Made by a program: the position numbers and the translations under genes. A stretch of DNA of 64,000 nt from assembly GCF_015169395.1 (NCBI RefSeq), contig NZ_CP063458.1, positions 4,960,001-5,024,000 of the forward strand, in the 5' to 3' direction. Below are positions 24,882 to 34,671 of the stretch, one piece after another. Source of the DNA: Humisphaera borealis. Lineage in GTDB: Bacteria > Planctomycetota > Phycisphaerae > Tepidisphaerales > Tepidisphaeraceae. Under the pieces are notes generated by a model that saw only the letters and a list, made by a program, of their open reading frames with translations, searched no databases and had not been told where the DNA came from. Each line of letters begins with the position of its first letter. Position 1 is the first letter of the stretch.

Positions 24882-26726
24882 ATGCCCCATTCTCAAACGT
24901 CCGAATCCGCCATACACCGGCGGCTTGCTGAAATTCATCGCCGTCACCTGAGCAATACCTCAGGCCAGGTCGCAACTTACATCCCCGAGCTTGCCAAGGC
25001 CGACCCGAACGCCTTCGGTATTGCCATGGCCACTCTGGATGGCACGGTCTATGAAGTGGGTGATTCCCGGCAGCCGTTCACTATCCAGTCGATCTCCAAG
25101 CCGTTCGTTTACGGCCTTGCGCTCGAGGACCGGGGCCAGGAGCATGTGCTGAAGCGTGTCGGCGTCGAGCCGACCGGCGAAGCATTCAATTCCATCGTGT
25201 TCGACGAACGGGGGAATCGCCCGTTCAATCCGATGGTCAATGCCGGTGCGATCGCCACGACGGCAATGGTCGCCGGCGACTCGCATCAGCACCGGCTTAA
25301 TCGCATCCTCGACCTCTTTCAACGATTCGCCGGCGAGCCGCTGACCATCGATGAAGCGGTCTATCGTTCGGAGAAATCGACGGGGCACCGAAACCGGGCC
25401 ATCACCTATCTGGAACTCAACTCCAACATGATCGAGGAGCCGGTCGAGGAGCATCTCGACCTCTACTTCCGACAGTGCTCCATTCTCGTCACCGCGCGGC
25501 ATCTGGCGATCATGGCTGCCACGCTGGCCAACAACGGCGTAAACCCAGTCACCGGCGAGCGTGCCCTCGAGCCCCGCTACATGCGCAACCTGCTCAGTGT
25601 GATGTGCAGTTGCGGCATGTACGACTTTTCCGGCGAATGGATTTACCGCGTCGGTCTTCCGGCAAAGAGCGGCGTGGCCGGCGGTATCGTGGCGGTACTG
25701 CCCGGACAGTTCGGCATCGGCGTCTTCTCGCCGCCGCTCGACGTGCAGGGCAACAGCGTGCGCGGCATTGGCGTTTGTGAAGACCTCTCGACCCACTTCA
25801 GCCTGCACCTGTTCGACAAGAACATGCCGCTCAGCGTTGCGCTGCGACGGAGCTACCGCTGCAATCAGGTCCGTTCCAAACGCATGCGACGGCCCAGCCA
25901 CCAGGCGATTCTCGATCAGGCTGGCTCAAAAGTGCAGGTTCACGTATTGCAGGGCGACTTGTTCTTCGCGTCAATGGAACGGGTGATACGCCACATGGCG
26001 TCGGAACTCACGGACGTCAAGTACCTGGTTCTCGACGGCCGACACATCAGCCGGCTTGATGCCAGTGCCCAGTCGTTGCTCGCCGACGATTTCCAGCACC
26101 TCGGAGAGGCCGGCGTAAAGCTACTCTTCGCCGGCCTGCCGCACCTGCTGCGTGTCGAACTGCTGCTCGATACCAAGCTGCCCTGGTCGATGCATGACTT
26201 CGTCGATTCGATCGACGAAGCCCTCGAATGGTGCGAAGACCGCCTGATCGAACAAGCCGAGCGCGCCGGCGACGGCGATGCCGGGCTCATTACCCTGAGC
26301 GAGATGGATATCGCCGCGCACCTCGACGCCGAAGAACTCGATTTGCTCAGTTCGCTGCTGGTCAGGCGTTCCTTTGCGCCGGGCGAGACCATTATTCGGG
26401 AGGGTGCAGCCGCGGACGAAGTTTTCATGCTCATCGCCGGGAGCGCGACCATCAGTGTGCAGGTGCCGGGCAACAATCGGCGTCGACGGCTCGGTGCGGT
26501 CGGCGAAGGCGTGACCTTCGGCGAGTTGGCGCTCTTCGAGGGCGGCACCCGCAGCGCGGACGTCATTGCCGACGTCCCCACGGAGTGTTTCGTTCTGCCC
26601 GTCGCGGCGCTTCACGACGTCGCCCCGGAGAAGCCGAACCTGCTGGTCAAGCTGTTGCGGAATGTCGGGCGGACGCTTTCCCGCAGGTTGCGGCAGGCGA
26701 ACGCTGAAATCAGGACGCTGGACTGA
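24882..26726 (+). CDS. glsA: Glutaminase A fused to STAS and cyclic-nucleotide-binding domains
   Basis: 614 aa. The glutaminase domain (about 15-305) carries the serine-lysine pair in IQSISKPFVYGLAL, then NPMVNAGAIATT, ELNSNM and KSGVAGGIVAVLPGQFGIGV: the standard GlsA motif set. It hydrolyses glutamine to glutamate and ammonia. A STAS domain follows at about 340-440 (VKYLVLDGRHISRLDASAQSLL). A cNMP-binding domain covers about 490-600, with FAPGETIIREG and FGELALFEGGTRSADV; the GELAL-x5-R-x-A form matches the phosphate-binding cassette. Simple GlsA is about 310 aa, so half this protein is regulatory. ATG 24882 fits the GlsA start. Confidence 0.92.
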   Translation: MPHSQTSESAIHRRLAEIHRRHLSNTSGQVATYIPELAKADPNAFGIAMATLDGTVYEVGDSRQPFTIQSISKPFVYGLALEDRGQEHVLKRVGVEPTGEAFNSIVFDERGNRPFNPMVNAGAIATTAMVAGDSHQHRLNRILDLFQRFAGEPLTIDEAVYRSEKSTGHRNRAITYLELNSNMIEEPVEEHLDLYFRQCSILVTARHLAIMAATLANNGVNPVTGERALEPRYMRNLLSVMCSCGMYDFSGEWIYRVGLPAKSGVAGGIVAVLPGQFGIGVFSPPLDVQGNSVRGIGVCEDLSTHFSLHLFDKNMPLSVALRRSYRCNQVRSKRMRRPSHQAILDQAGSKVQVHVLQGDLFFASMERVIRHMASELTDVKYLVLDGRHISRLDASAQSLLADDFQHLGEAGVKLLFAGLPHLLRVELLLDTKLPWSMHDFVDSIDEALEWCEDRLIEQAERAGDGDAGLITLSEMDIAAHLDAEELDLLSSLLVRRSFAPGETIIREGAAADEVFMLIAGSATISVQVPGNNRRRRLGAVGEGVTFGELALFEGGTRSADVIADVPTECFVLPVAALHDVAPEKPNLLVKLLRNVGRTLSRRLRQANAEIRTLD

Positions 26727-26779
26727 ATCGGGCGGGATGGCTCGCCTGATCCACCGCGCGTGAATCACAGCTGCCTATC

Positions 26780-27694
26780 TCAGAGCAGTGCGATCGTCGC
26801 AGACATCGTATGGCTTTGCCCCGGCTCCAGGGATAGCGCGTTGTCGGCGGCGTTGGCGGTCTCGATGCACAGCATGCCCGGCCATTCGTCGTCGCCGAAA
26901 TCCGCCATCGCGGCGGCCTTGGCGATCCAGGGATTCCAGACGACCGTGCTGGCCGATCCCTGCTTCGATACCGCGATCATTCGCGGGCCGCGGGAGGACG
27001 ATCCTGCCGGGTCGGTCACCACCACCGTATCCGGCGTGTTCAGGTAAACGCGGTCGGTCTCTCCGGTGATTCCGAAAGGGCCGCTCGGCTGGGTTTTGTG
27101 GGCCGCATGGTCCATCTTGTCGATGAACGTGCGCCCGGCCAGACCGTCGATGCTGATGTTGCGGATGTCCGACACGGCCAGGTAGGTGTGCATCGCCTCT
27201 TCGAAGCGGAAGGGTCGGTCGCCGGTGTTGGTCACCGACATCGCCATCTCCAGGGTCGCGCCGACTGTGACGGTAAAAGCCAATGCAAACTCGCGCGGCC
27301 AGATCTCGCGGGCCTGGGCATCCGGGGCAAGCGTCAAGCGAACGGCAACCGCGCCCTGTTCGCCGCGGGTGACGGACTCCAGCTTCCAGGCCCGGGTGCG
27401 AATGAAGCCGTGCGCCGGCAGCTTGGGGTCGGCGAGGTTCGGCCCGAACCATGGAAAAATCAGCGGAACGCCGCCGCGGATCGGCTTGCCGTCGACATAG
27501 TGGCTCTTCCGGCTCATGAACATCAATGGCGGTTCGCCACGGGGAGTGAACTGCGTCACGTGTGCGCCGTGAAGATAGATCTCGGCAGTGGACACCGGGG
27601 AAATGACCGTAAGCCTGGGAAGTCCGCCTTCACCGGGTGTGATCTCAAGGGTGCCGGGCTGATGGAACTTGTCTCGGAGAGTGTTGAAATCCAT
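26780..27694 (-). CDS. D-hexose-6-phosphate mutarotase (YeaD-type, aldose epimerase fold)
   Basis: 304 aa. Landmarks are LHGAHVTQFTP, GVPLIFPWFGPN with HGFIRTRAW, FEEAMHTYLAVSDIRNI and the C-terminal ETANAADNALSLEPGQSH. These are typical of the YeaD/glucose-6-phosphate 1-epimerase family, which interconverts alpha and beta anomers of hexose 6-phosphates. The gene converges with the glutaminase gene; the GT2 gene ends 24 bp upstream of its start on the same strand. Confidence 0.92.
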   Translation of the reverse strand: MDFNTLRDKFHQPGTLEITPGEGGLPRLTVISPVSTAEIYLHGAHVTQFTPRGEPPLMFMSRKSHYVDGKPIRGGVPLIFPWFGPNLADPKLPAHGFIRTRAWKLESVTRGEQGAVAVRLTLAPDAQAREIWPREFALAFTVTVGATLEMAMSVTNTGDRPFRFEEAMHTYLAVSDIRNISIDGLAGRTFIDKMDHAAHKTQPSGPFGITGETDRVYLNTPDTVVVTDPAGSSSRGPRMIAVSKQGSASTVVWNPWIAKAAAMADFGDDEWPGMLCIETANAADNALSLEPGQSHTMSATIALL

Positions 27695-27718
27695 GTTTTG
27701 GTTGCCGATTGTCGAATC

Positions 27719-28951
27719 TCAGGTTCCGGGGGCTTCAATCCTCGGTGCCATGGTGTGCTGATACGCCGTTCCGCGCCACTCGACTTTCCGGGTGACGCAC
27801 ATGACCAGTGCTTTGGCGAAGATGCGAAGCAGCATTGGTGCCCCCACGGGAAGAAACAGGAACGCGTTGGCGGCGCGGTTGCCGCTCCACCGGTAGAGCT
27901 TGGCCATCGCCGCGGTGATGAATGCCAGGTGAACGACCCCGCCCGTCAACCACGACAGGGCGACGTTTCCGAAGTACGCCTGGGCGGGGTTGCCGGTTCG
28001 ATACACCCCCCACGCGATGGCTGGAATTACGGTGTATGTGAACGCCAGAAGCCAAACGACGCCTGCGAGCACCCGCCATGGGCTGCCGTTCTGGGCCGCG
28101 TAGTAGATTCGGCTCCATCCCTTGATGACCGCCGCCAGGCCGTCGTACATGCGGACCGAGCAGAAGTCGTTGCCCCAGGCGACCCGCGGCCGCAGCCCGT
28201 TCTGCTTGAACAGCTTGGCGATCGCGACGTCTTCGCAGTAGCGGTCGCGAACGGTGACGTGGCCGCCGATCTTGTCATACGCCGTTCGGCTCATCAGCAT
28301 GAACTGCCCGTTGGCGAATGCCGAGCCTTTGACTTCACCGACGTTGTTGAGGGCGATCAGGTAGAGCGAGCTGGCTGCACCGCCGCAGAGGGGAATCATG
28401 AGCGATTCCCAGAACGACTCGGTCTCCAGACGCGGTAGCAGGCTGAGCAGGCCGAAGTTCTTTCGGCGGACCACGGCGATCGCGATCGTCAGAGCATCTG
28501 GTTCCAGGATGACATCAGAGTCGACGAACAGAAGCCAATCGCCGGTCGCGTGCTTACTCCCCTGATGCAGGGCATTGTTCTTGCCCGTCCATCCGACGGC
28601 AGGGGGCTCGGTGATGTGCAGCACCTTGAGCCGCGGATGCGCTGCGGCCAGTTCGTCCATCACGGTACCGGTGTTGTCGGTACTGCGGTCGTCAATCGCG
28701 ATGACTTCAATCTTCGGATAGTCCTGCCCGATCGCCGAAAGGACGCACCGGCGAATCCGCTCGCCCTCATCTTTCGCGGGAATCAGAATGCTGACGGCAG
28801 GTTTCTCGCCGGGCAACTCGATCGGAGGCCGCCGCATCAGGTTCATGCGCTTGCGGCCGAGATGCATGAAGAAGAAGTACACGCCCCAGGCAGCCGGCCC
28901 GAGCAGAAGGTAGGCGATCAGGAGGATGGCTTCGGTCGATCCAGTGGGCAC
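27719..28951 (-). CDS. Membrane glycosyltransferase family 2 (HpnB/CrtQ-like)
   Basis: 410 aa. An N-terminal membrane helix is followed by a GT2 domain: VSILIPAKDEGERIRR, EVIAIDDRSTDNTG, PPAVGWTGKNNALHQG and LFVDSDVIL. The WTGKNNAL motif is typical of the HpnB/CrtQ branch of GT2. A Q-R/D-x-R-W-type site is replaced by DRYCEDVAIAKLF. Three C-terminal hydrophobic segments follow. It likely transfers sugar to a lipid or hydrophobic acceptor at the membrane. It ends 24 bp before the mutarotase gene, with which it may be co-transcribed. Confidence 0.87.
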   Translation of the reverse strand: MPTGSTEAILLIAYLLLGPAAWGVYFFFMHLGRKRMNLMRRPPIELPGEKPAVSILIPAKDEGERIRRCVLSAIGQDYPKIEVIAIDDRSTDNTGTVMDELAAAHPRLKVLHITEPPAVGWTGKNNALHQGSKHATGDWLLFVDSDVILEPDALTIAIAVVRRKNFGLLSLLPRLETESFWESLMIPLCGGAASSLYLIALNNVGEVKGSAFANGQFMLMSRTAYDKIGGHVTVRDRYCEDVAIAKLFKQNGLRPRVAWGNDFCSVRMYDGLAAVIKGWSRIYYAAQNGSPWRVLAGVVWLLAFTYTVIPAIAWGVYRTGNPAQAYFGNVALSWLTGGVVHLAFITAAMAKLYRWSGNRAANAFLFLPVGAPMLLRIFAKALVMCVTRKVEWRGTAYQHTMAPRIEAPGT

Positions 28952-29211
28952 GGGGCGTCCGTTCTCCGTGGAGGTACAGCGCGGCTGGAGAAGTTGGGGG
29001 AACTAGTGTCGCGGATTGGGCCCGTGCGTCAACGGCCGAAAGACTTCTACTTGAACAAAAGTAACCCCCGACAATGATCCGCCGGCGCGCAGAAGGCCGC
29101 AGGACGCCACCCCGCGTTGCGGACCATGGGCAGGCCAACGTAGCGACGTGTCCGGTCAGAGACTGAGCCTGACCCGGCATCCTGACCGCGAAAGTACGAC
29201 CCGCGATGGCA

Positions 29212-30099
29212 TTATCGCTGATCGAGCAGCCACTTCGGGTGGGGATACTTTTCAAGATTTGTCAGATCAAAGTCGGTCGCCACGGAAACGCCATCCCCGC
29301 CGGGCAGCGTCTTGGTCGGGATGGATTCCGCATGGCCATCGCAGAACAGAAAGTTGGTGATCTTCCGATTGTTATGACGAGCGTTGATACGGTTGGGATT
29401 GGTCGAGAGATAGTTGAAACCGAAAAGTCCGTCGAAAAGAAAGACCATGTCCGAGGCATTGCGAACTTCGTTCACCTTTCGCGTACCCGAGATTTTGCCG
29501 GCGGCATCGATCATGACCCGCTTGAACGGGGTCTTTGCCGACGCATTGGTCGCATTAATGCCATACCAGACGAAGATCGTCGTATTGGGATTCATCTGCA
29601 CGGATATGTGACACACGCCCATCGCTCCCCGAGCATCGGTTCGCGAACTAGGAATGGCCGAGTTCAGGTAGGTGACGGACGACATGTCCGGCACGCCCGA
29701 CGGGCATCGGAACACGTTGTCATCCGCTGGTGGCTGGGTTGTGCTGGTCCATTTGGGATAGCTGAGAATGCCGGTGTTTACGAGGATCGTCGCCCAGGTT
29801 TCGTTGACGTCCTGGTTCGGCACCGACACGGGAAACTTTGCGTCCATGACGTCGGACGGAAGCATGAACGACTTGTTCTGGGCCGTGTAAGTTGCCGACG
29901 CGACACCAATCTGTCGGAGATTGCTCAGGCACTTGACTGAAGCCGCCTGCTCGCGGGCGGCGCTCAGACTTGGCAGGAGGATGGAGATAAGCAGTGCGAT
30001 AATGCCGATGACGACCAGCAACTCCACTAGGGTGAAACCTCCGCGGAGTGATTCTCGGCCAAGGCACGAATGCGACCGGTGTTTGAGCGACTGAGACAT
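29212..30099 (-). CDS. Type II secretion-like pseudopilin (H-X9-DG/DUF1559-like)
   Basis: 295 aa. [34 protein letters not shown] at residues 19-52 is a class-III prepilin signal: a G-F cleavage site, Glu at +5 and a hydrophobic helix. The C-terminal [12 protein letters not shown] is the D-G-H variant of the H-X9-DG motif found in planctomycete pseudopilins. AGGAGTGA precedes ATG 30099 at good spacing. The protein is probably exported and assembled by a type II-like pseudopilus machine, none of which is in the window. Confidence 0.9.
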   Translation of the reverse strand: MSQSLKHRSHSCLGRESLRGGFTLVELLVVIGIIALLISILLPSLSAAREQAASVKCLSNLRQIGVASATYTAQNKSFMLPSDVMDAKFPVSVPNQDVNETWATILVNTGILSYPKWTSTTQPPADDNVFRCPSGVPDMSSVTYLNSAIPSSRTDARGAMGVCHISVQMNPNTTIFVWYGINATNASAKTPFKRVMIDAAGKISGTRKVNEVRNASDMVFLFDGLFGFNYLSTNPNRINARHNNRKITNFLFCDGHAESIPTKTLPGGDGVSVATDFDLTNLEKYPHPKWLLDQR

Positions 30100-30392
30100 G
30101 CTGATTCACTCCTGCGCACAAAGGTGTGCGATATCCTCTCTAGCATAGCCCGACGGTGCGGGCAGACGTGATATGCCCGGGCGCACGGATGCCGGGCAGA
30201 TGCGATTATAGCAAATCGCTGGCTCCAGAGAACCTCGAATTCGAAACGTGTCGCTTGCTTGCCTGCTTGTCGAAACGCTGCTCAATGCTGCCAAGGGCCG
30301 CCCGCTGCACGTCTCGCTTGACTGGCGGGGCACTGAAACGAAATGTGCCGTTCTTTTACTTTGCAGTCACCTGACGTACCCTCCAATACCTC

Positions 30393-31868
30393 ATGACTGA
30401 CCGTGCCTTTCAGCAGTGCATTAACCCCTCTTGCGCCGCGACCTACCCGGTCTCGGAAGTCCATGTCGCCTGCCGTGCCTGCGGTGCGCTGCTCGACATC
30501 AAATACAACTGGGACCGCCTTCCGGTCCCCAAGAGTCTTAACTACTTCGAGCACCGTTGGAACACCAAGGGTACGGGCACCCAGGGAAGGGTCGATTTCT
30601 CCGGCGTCTGGCGGTTCCGCGAGATGCTTCCCTTCTTCCGCACCGATGACGACATCGTCACCATCGGCGAAGGTCGGACCATGCTCCAGCAGGCCGACCT
30701 GCTGGCACGACAGCTCGGCATGAAGCCCGGGACGACGCTGCTTCAGTACGAAGGTTTGAATCCCAGCGGCAGCTTCAAAGACAACGGCATGACCGCCGCC
30801 TTCACGCACGCCAAGATGGTCGGTGCGAAGAAGGTCGCCTGTGCCAGCACGGGAAACACGTCGGCGAGCCTGGCGATGTTCGCCTCGCTGTCGGAGATCC
30901 AGGGCGTCGTCTTCATCGGCAGCGGCAAGATCGCATTCGGCAAGCTGTCGCAGGCCCTGGATTACGGCGCGCTGACGCTGCAGATCACCGGCGATTTCGA
31001 CGACTGCCTGCGCCGCGTGCGGCAGATTGCCGTCGATGTACCCAAGCTGGGCATCTACCTGATGAACAGCGTCAACCCGTTCCGGCTGGAAGGGCAAAAG
31101 AGCATCATGTACCGCGTGCTCGAAGCCCGCGGCTGGGAGCCGCCGGACTGGGTCATCGTGCCCGGCGGAAACATGGGCAACTGTTCGGCGTTCGGCAAGG
31201 CGTTTGCCGAGATGCGGGAACTTGGGCTGATCAAGAAGGTGCCGCGCCTCGCCGTCATCAACGCCGCCGGTGCCAATACGCTGCACCGGCTCTACAACGA
31301 GCAAGGCGTCCGCTGGAATGGCGGCAAGTACGACACGCAGAAGGTCGGTGCTCACTACACCTGGATGAACGAGCAGAACTGGCAGGCCCATACGGTCGCC
31401 AGCGCGATCGAGATCGGCCGTCCGGTGAACCTGCCCAAAGCGCTGCGGGCGCTGGACGTCATGGACGGCGTCGTACGGGAAGTGAGCGATGAGGAGATCC
31501 TGGAGGCCCGCGCCCTCGTCGGCCGCTACGGCTTCGGCTGCGAACCCGCCAGTGGCGCGAGTGTCGCCGGCTTGCAGAAACTCCTTGCCGAACAGGTGAT
31601 TTCCCCGAGCGACACGGTCGTCTGCATCCTGACCGGCCACGAGCTGAAAGACCCCAACGTCACCGTGAAGTACCACACCGGGATCGACATGAAGAGCGTG
31701 CAGGATCTGGCACCAAAGGTGGAGCCACACGGTAAGCTCTCCAACCGCCCGATCCCGGTCGCAGATGACCTGGAGGCGATCGTTAAAGCGATGGGCGGTG
31801 ATGCCAGCATGATCCAGGGCATCAAGGTAGAAGCCGGCAAGACGTCGGTGCCGGTGGGCGAGTATTAG
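30393..31868 (+). CDS. thrC: Threonine synthase
   Basis: 491 aa. Converts O-phosphohomoserine to threonine with PLP. The N-terminus has a zinc-ribbon-like pattern (CINPSC and VACRACG) found in one class of threonine synthases. The PLP lysine is in [12 protein letters not shown], followed by [16 protein letters not shown]; the phosphate-binding and substrate regions include [12 protein letters not shown] and ASGASVAGL. Normal length. dapB of the same aspartate-derived pathway lies 130 bp downstream on the same strand, with an inverted repeat between them. Confidence 0.95.
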   Translation: MTDRAFQQCINPSCAATYPVSEVHVACRACGALLDIKYNWDRLPVPKSLNYFEHRWNTKGTGTQGRVDFSGVWRFREMLPFFRTDDDIVTIGEGRTMLQQADLLARQLGMKPGTTLLQYEGLNPSGSFKDNGMTAAFTHAKMVGAKKVACASTGNTSASLAMFASLSEIQGVVFIGSGKIAFGKLSQALDYGALTLQITGDFDDCLRRVRQIAVDVPKLGIYLMNSVNPFRLEGQKSIMYRVLEARGWEPPDWVIVPGGNMGNCSAFGKAFAEMRELGLIKKVPRLAVINAAGANTLHRLYNEQGVRWNGGKYDTQKVGAHYTWMNEQNWQAHTVASAIEIGRPVNLPKALRALDVMDGVVREVSDEEILEARALVGRYGFGCEPASGASVAGLQKLLAEQVISPSDTVVCILTGHELKDPNVTVKYHTGIDMKSVQDLAPKVEPHGKLSNRPIPVADDLEAIVKAMGGDASMIQGIKVEAGKTSVPVGEY

Positions 31869-31869
31869 A

Positions 31870-31993
31870 GTAGGGTGGGGTCACCCCACCGCATCGCGCG
31901 GCGCGACGCGTTGTGTCGTTCGCTGTCCGACGCTGAAGCTCAATCCACACAACCTATCGCCCCTAGGGGCTTTGGTGGGATCCATCCCACCCT
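31870..31993. repeat. Inverted repeat GTAGGGTGGGGT type
   Basis: The left arm 31871-31890 is TAGGGTGGGGTCACCCCACC and the right arm 31974-31993 is GGTGGGATCCATCCCACCCT. Each arm is a hairpin and the two are complementary to each other. A GTAG foot (31870-31873) begins two bases after the thrC stop codon, as in the GTAGGGTCCGCC family. The middle includes the short palindrome GCCCCTAGGGGC. Confidence 0.8.
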
Positions 31994-31999
31994 GAAAAG

Positions 32000-32794
32000 A
32001 TGAACACCACCCTCGCAATTACCGGCGGTTCCGGGCGGATGGGGCAGCGGCTTGTGGCGCTGGCTCATGCGGACTCTCGACTTCATCTCGTCGCCGCGAT
32101 CGAGCGCGACGGCCACGCCGCCCTCGGGCGGGATGCCGGTGAGGTCGCCGGTGCCGGGCCAATCGGGCTGTCGGTGACTACCGATCTGCCGGCCGTCCCG
32201 CCGGCGGTGATGATCGACTTCACCGCTCCGGTCGCCATGCGGCAATGGATTGACGTCTGCCGCCGGCGCAAGATTGCGCTGGTCATCGGCACCACGGGGC
32301 TGGCCGACAGCGATCACAAGTTGATCGACGACGCTGCAAAGGAAATTGCCATCCTGCAGGCGCCGAACATGAGCCTGGGCGTGAACCTGCTTTTCAAGAT
32401 TGCCGGCGAGGTGGCGAAGATTCTCGGCGACGACTACGACAAGGAGATCGTCGAGGGCCACCACCGCTTCAAAAAGGATGCCCCCAGTGGCACCGCAATG
32501 GGCCTGGCCGAGGCGATCCTCAAGGCGATGGGCAAGACGCGTGACTCGCTCGTCTACGACCGCCACGGCGACGACGTCGTCCGCAAGCCCGGCGAAATCG
32601 GCATGCACGCGCTCCGCATCGGCGACGAGATCGGCCGCCACACGGCGTACTTCGCCGCCCTCGGCGAACGGCTGGAGTTAACCCACGTCGCGACCAACCG
32701 CGACACCTTCGTCCACGGCGCACTGAAGGCTGCCAAATGGCTAGCCGGACAGAAGTCGGGCCGGTACGCGATTGCGGACATGCTCGGGTTGTGA
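32000..32794 (+). CDS. dapB: 4-hydroxy-tetrahydrodipicolinate reductase
   Basis: 264 aa cytosolic enzyme of lysine and diaminopimelate synthesis; NAD(P)H-dependent. The nucleotide motif AITGGSGRMGQRL is at residues 4-17. VIDFTAPV-like MIDFTAPVA and VIGTTGL follow. The active-site segment EGHHRFKKDAPSGTAM contains the catalytic His and Lys of the E-x-H-H-x-x-K-x-D-A-P-S-G-T-A signature. Length and domain order are normal. Likely co-transcribed with thrC. Confidence 0.96.
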   Translation: MNTTLAITGGSGRMGQRLVALAHADSRLHLVAAIERDGHAALGRDAGEVAGAGPIGLSVTTDLPAVPPAVMIDFTAPVAMRQWIDVCRRRKIALVIGTTGLADSDHKLIDDAAKEIAILQAPNMSLGVNLLFKIAGEVAKILGDDYDKEIVEGHHRFKKDAPSGTAMGLAEAILKAMGKTRDSLVYDRHGDDVVRKPGEIGMHALRIGDEIGRHTAYFAALGERLELTHVATNRDTFVHGALKAAKWLAGQKSGRYAIADMLGL

Positions 32795-32822
32795 GACGAC
32801 GTTCGGCAGCACCCGCGGATCG

Positions 32823-34622
32823 CTACATCCCGTCAAACAACGTCGGCTCCGCGGGCGTCGGCGATGGCTCGGACGTCGGCTTGGCGAAGTTCGAGATGCT
32901 TTCGTAAAGCTCGGTGACGCGCGAAAGCCGGTCGGCGTCCTCCGGGCGTTTGTCCCAGCGGATGCGCTTGATCCGCGGGAACCGCAGGGCAAACCCGCTG
33001 GCGTGCCGGTCGCTCCGCTGAATCTGGTCGAACGCAATCTCCAGCACCACTTGCGGCCGCACCTGCCGTACGCGGCCGTCGGTCGAGGTGGTGATCTCGG
33101 TGAACAACGCCGTTAACTGCGCGATCTCGTCGTCGGTCACGCCGCTGTACGCCTTGCCGACGTTGACCAGTTCCAGAGGCCAATGTGATTGCGGGGCAGG
33201 TCCATCCGCGGAATCTTCGGAAGTGTTCGCGGCCTCATCATTCCAGACCGCAAACGTGTAATCGCTGAGCGAATTGCGGCGCTTGCCATGCCCGGTTTCG
33301 GCGGCTGTTACGACACAATCGAGCGTCGGCAGATGGGTTTTCAGCTTGAACCACAATCCGCCCCGACGCCCTGGTGCATAGGGGCCGGCCGAATCCTTCA
33401 GGATGATTCCCTCATTCCGTCGATCGCGTGAGGCGGTGAAGGCCGTCGTGATCTGCGACTCGGTCACAACGGGGACCTGCGCCAGGATGGGGACGGCGGT
33501 GCCTCCGCACAGCGCATCGAGTTGCGCCCGACGCGCCGCCAGAGGCTCGTCCATCAACAGGCTTCCGTCACGAAACAGAATGTCGAACGCGATGAAAGCG
33601 CACGGGTTCTGACGCAGTATCGCCGCCGGCGGCGACTTGCGGCCCAGGCGTTTCTGAAGTTGGCCGAAGGGCAACACCTGGCCGTCCCGGTATGGCACGA
33701 TCTCGCCGTCAAGCAGGAAGTCACCTGCGATCGTTTCGATCTGACGCACGACGTCGGGAAAGCTTTCATCGACGCGGTCCAGTGTGCGGGTGTAAATCGC
33801 CACCTTCGCCGCGACGCCCTGGCCGGATTTGTGAATCTGCGCACGGATCCCGTCGAGCTTGTCTTCGGCGACAAAAGATCGGCCGGCGAGCGTGGCTGCT
33901 GCATCGGCTGGCGTTTCCTGCGGGGCCGCGAGCATGAACTGAATGGGGTGGAACAGCGTGAAGGTCGCCGAGTCGAGATCCTGCCGGCGGGCCAGCACGG
34001 CGACTTCCTCCAGATCGCCGATCAGCAGTTGGACCCGCTGGATCTTTGCCAGCGGCGCATCGAATGCGGCGGCAACCGCGGCCTGCAGAACACCCTCCTG
34101 CACGCCGGTGCGAAGGTCGCCGAAGATGATCTTGGCGAGGTAAGCCGCCTCGCGGCCGGTGGCGGCGTGGCGGAACAGGTCATGCACCGCGGCGAGTTTG
34201 TTCTGCCGCATTCCGAGGCGGGCGATTTCGTCGAACCCCGCGGCGACGTTTCGGAGCGTCAGCCCGTCACCGCCAGGCGGCGGCCTAGTGCGACTTGTCT
34301 CCCAGACTTTCGCGATCGCCTCGCCGACCTCGCCGGCCGCGATCGACAGCTTGCGAAGCTCGGCCGGGGCAAGACTCAGAATCGCCAGGATCGCCTCACC
34401 GACGACTGCCCATCCCACGTTCAGCACCCGCGCATCTGTGGATGCGAAGGCCCGCCCGGCCGCGAATCGCACCGCAAGCCGCAGGTCGTCCTCCGGCAGT
34501 CCCCGAAAGTAGTCGGCGAGGATCGCCTGCTTTTGCAGCTTTTTGGAGGTTGCCGCCGCGGCGTCGTTGACGGTGGCGAAATGCTGGAGCGTGGAGGTCA
34601 CGACGGATTGTAGATGCGCCAC
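32823..34622 (-). CDS. ATP-dependent DNA ligase
   Basis: 599 aa. An N-terminal DNA_ligase_A_N domain spans about 1-200. The adenylation site is AEDKLDGIRAQIHK near residue 250 with the active-site lysine, then DGEIVPY, LWFKLKTH and the OB-fold region EIAFDQIQRSDRHASGFALRFPRIKRIRWDK near the C-terminus. It seals nicks by an AMP-lysine intermediate. The three-domain layout resembles archaeal and bacterial LigB/LigC-type repair ligases rather than NHEJ LigD; no Ku gene is near. It converges with dapB, 28 bp away. Confidence 0.93.
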   Translation of the reverse strand: MAHLQSVVTSTLQHFATVNDAAAATSKKLQKQAILADYFRGLPEDDLRLAVRFAAGRAFASTDARVLNVGWAVVGEAILAILSLAPAELRKLSIAAGEVGEAIAKVWETSRTRPPPGGDGLTLRNVAAGFDEIARLGMRQNKLAAVHDLFRHAATGREAAYLAKIIFGDLRTGVQEGVLQAAVAAAFDAPLAKIQRVQLLIGDLEEVAVLARRQDLDSATFTLFHPIQFMLAAPQETPADAAATLAGRSFVAEDKLDGIRAQIHKSGQGVAAKVAIYTRTLDRVDESFPDVVRQIETIAGDFLLDGEIVPYRDGQVLPFGQLQKRLGRKSPPAAILRQNPCAFIAFDILFRDGSLLMDEPLAARRAQLDALCGGTAVPILAQVPVVTESQITTAFTASRDRRNEGIILKDSAGPYAPGRRGGLWFKLKTHLPTLDCVVTAAETGHGKRRNSLSDYTFAVWNDEAANTSEDSADGPAPQSHWPLELVNVGKAYSGVTDDEIAQLTALFTEITTSTDGRVRQVRPQVVLEIAFDQIQRSDRHASGFALRFPRIKRIRWDKRPEDADRLSRVTELYESISNFAKPTSEPSPTPAEPTLFDGM

Positions 34623-34671
34623 GCAGCAAACGTCGCCCGCCAGCGGGTTTGACTGGCATCGCGATGGCAGA

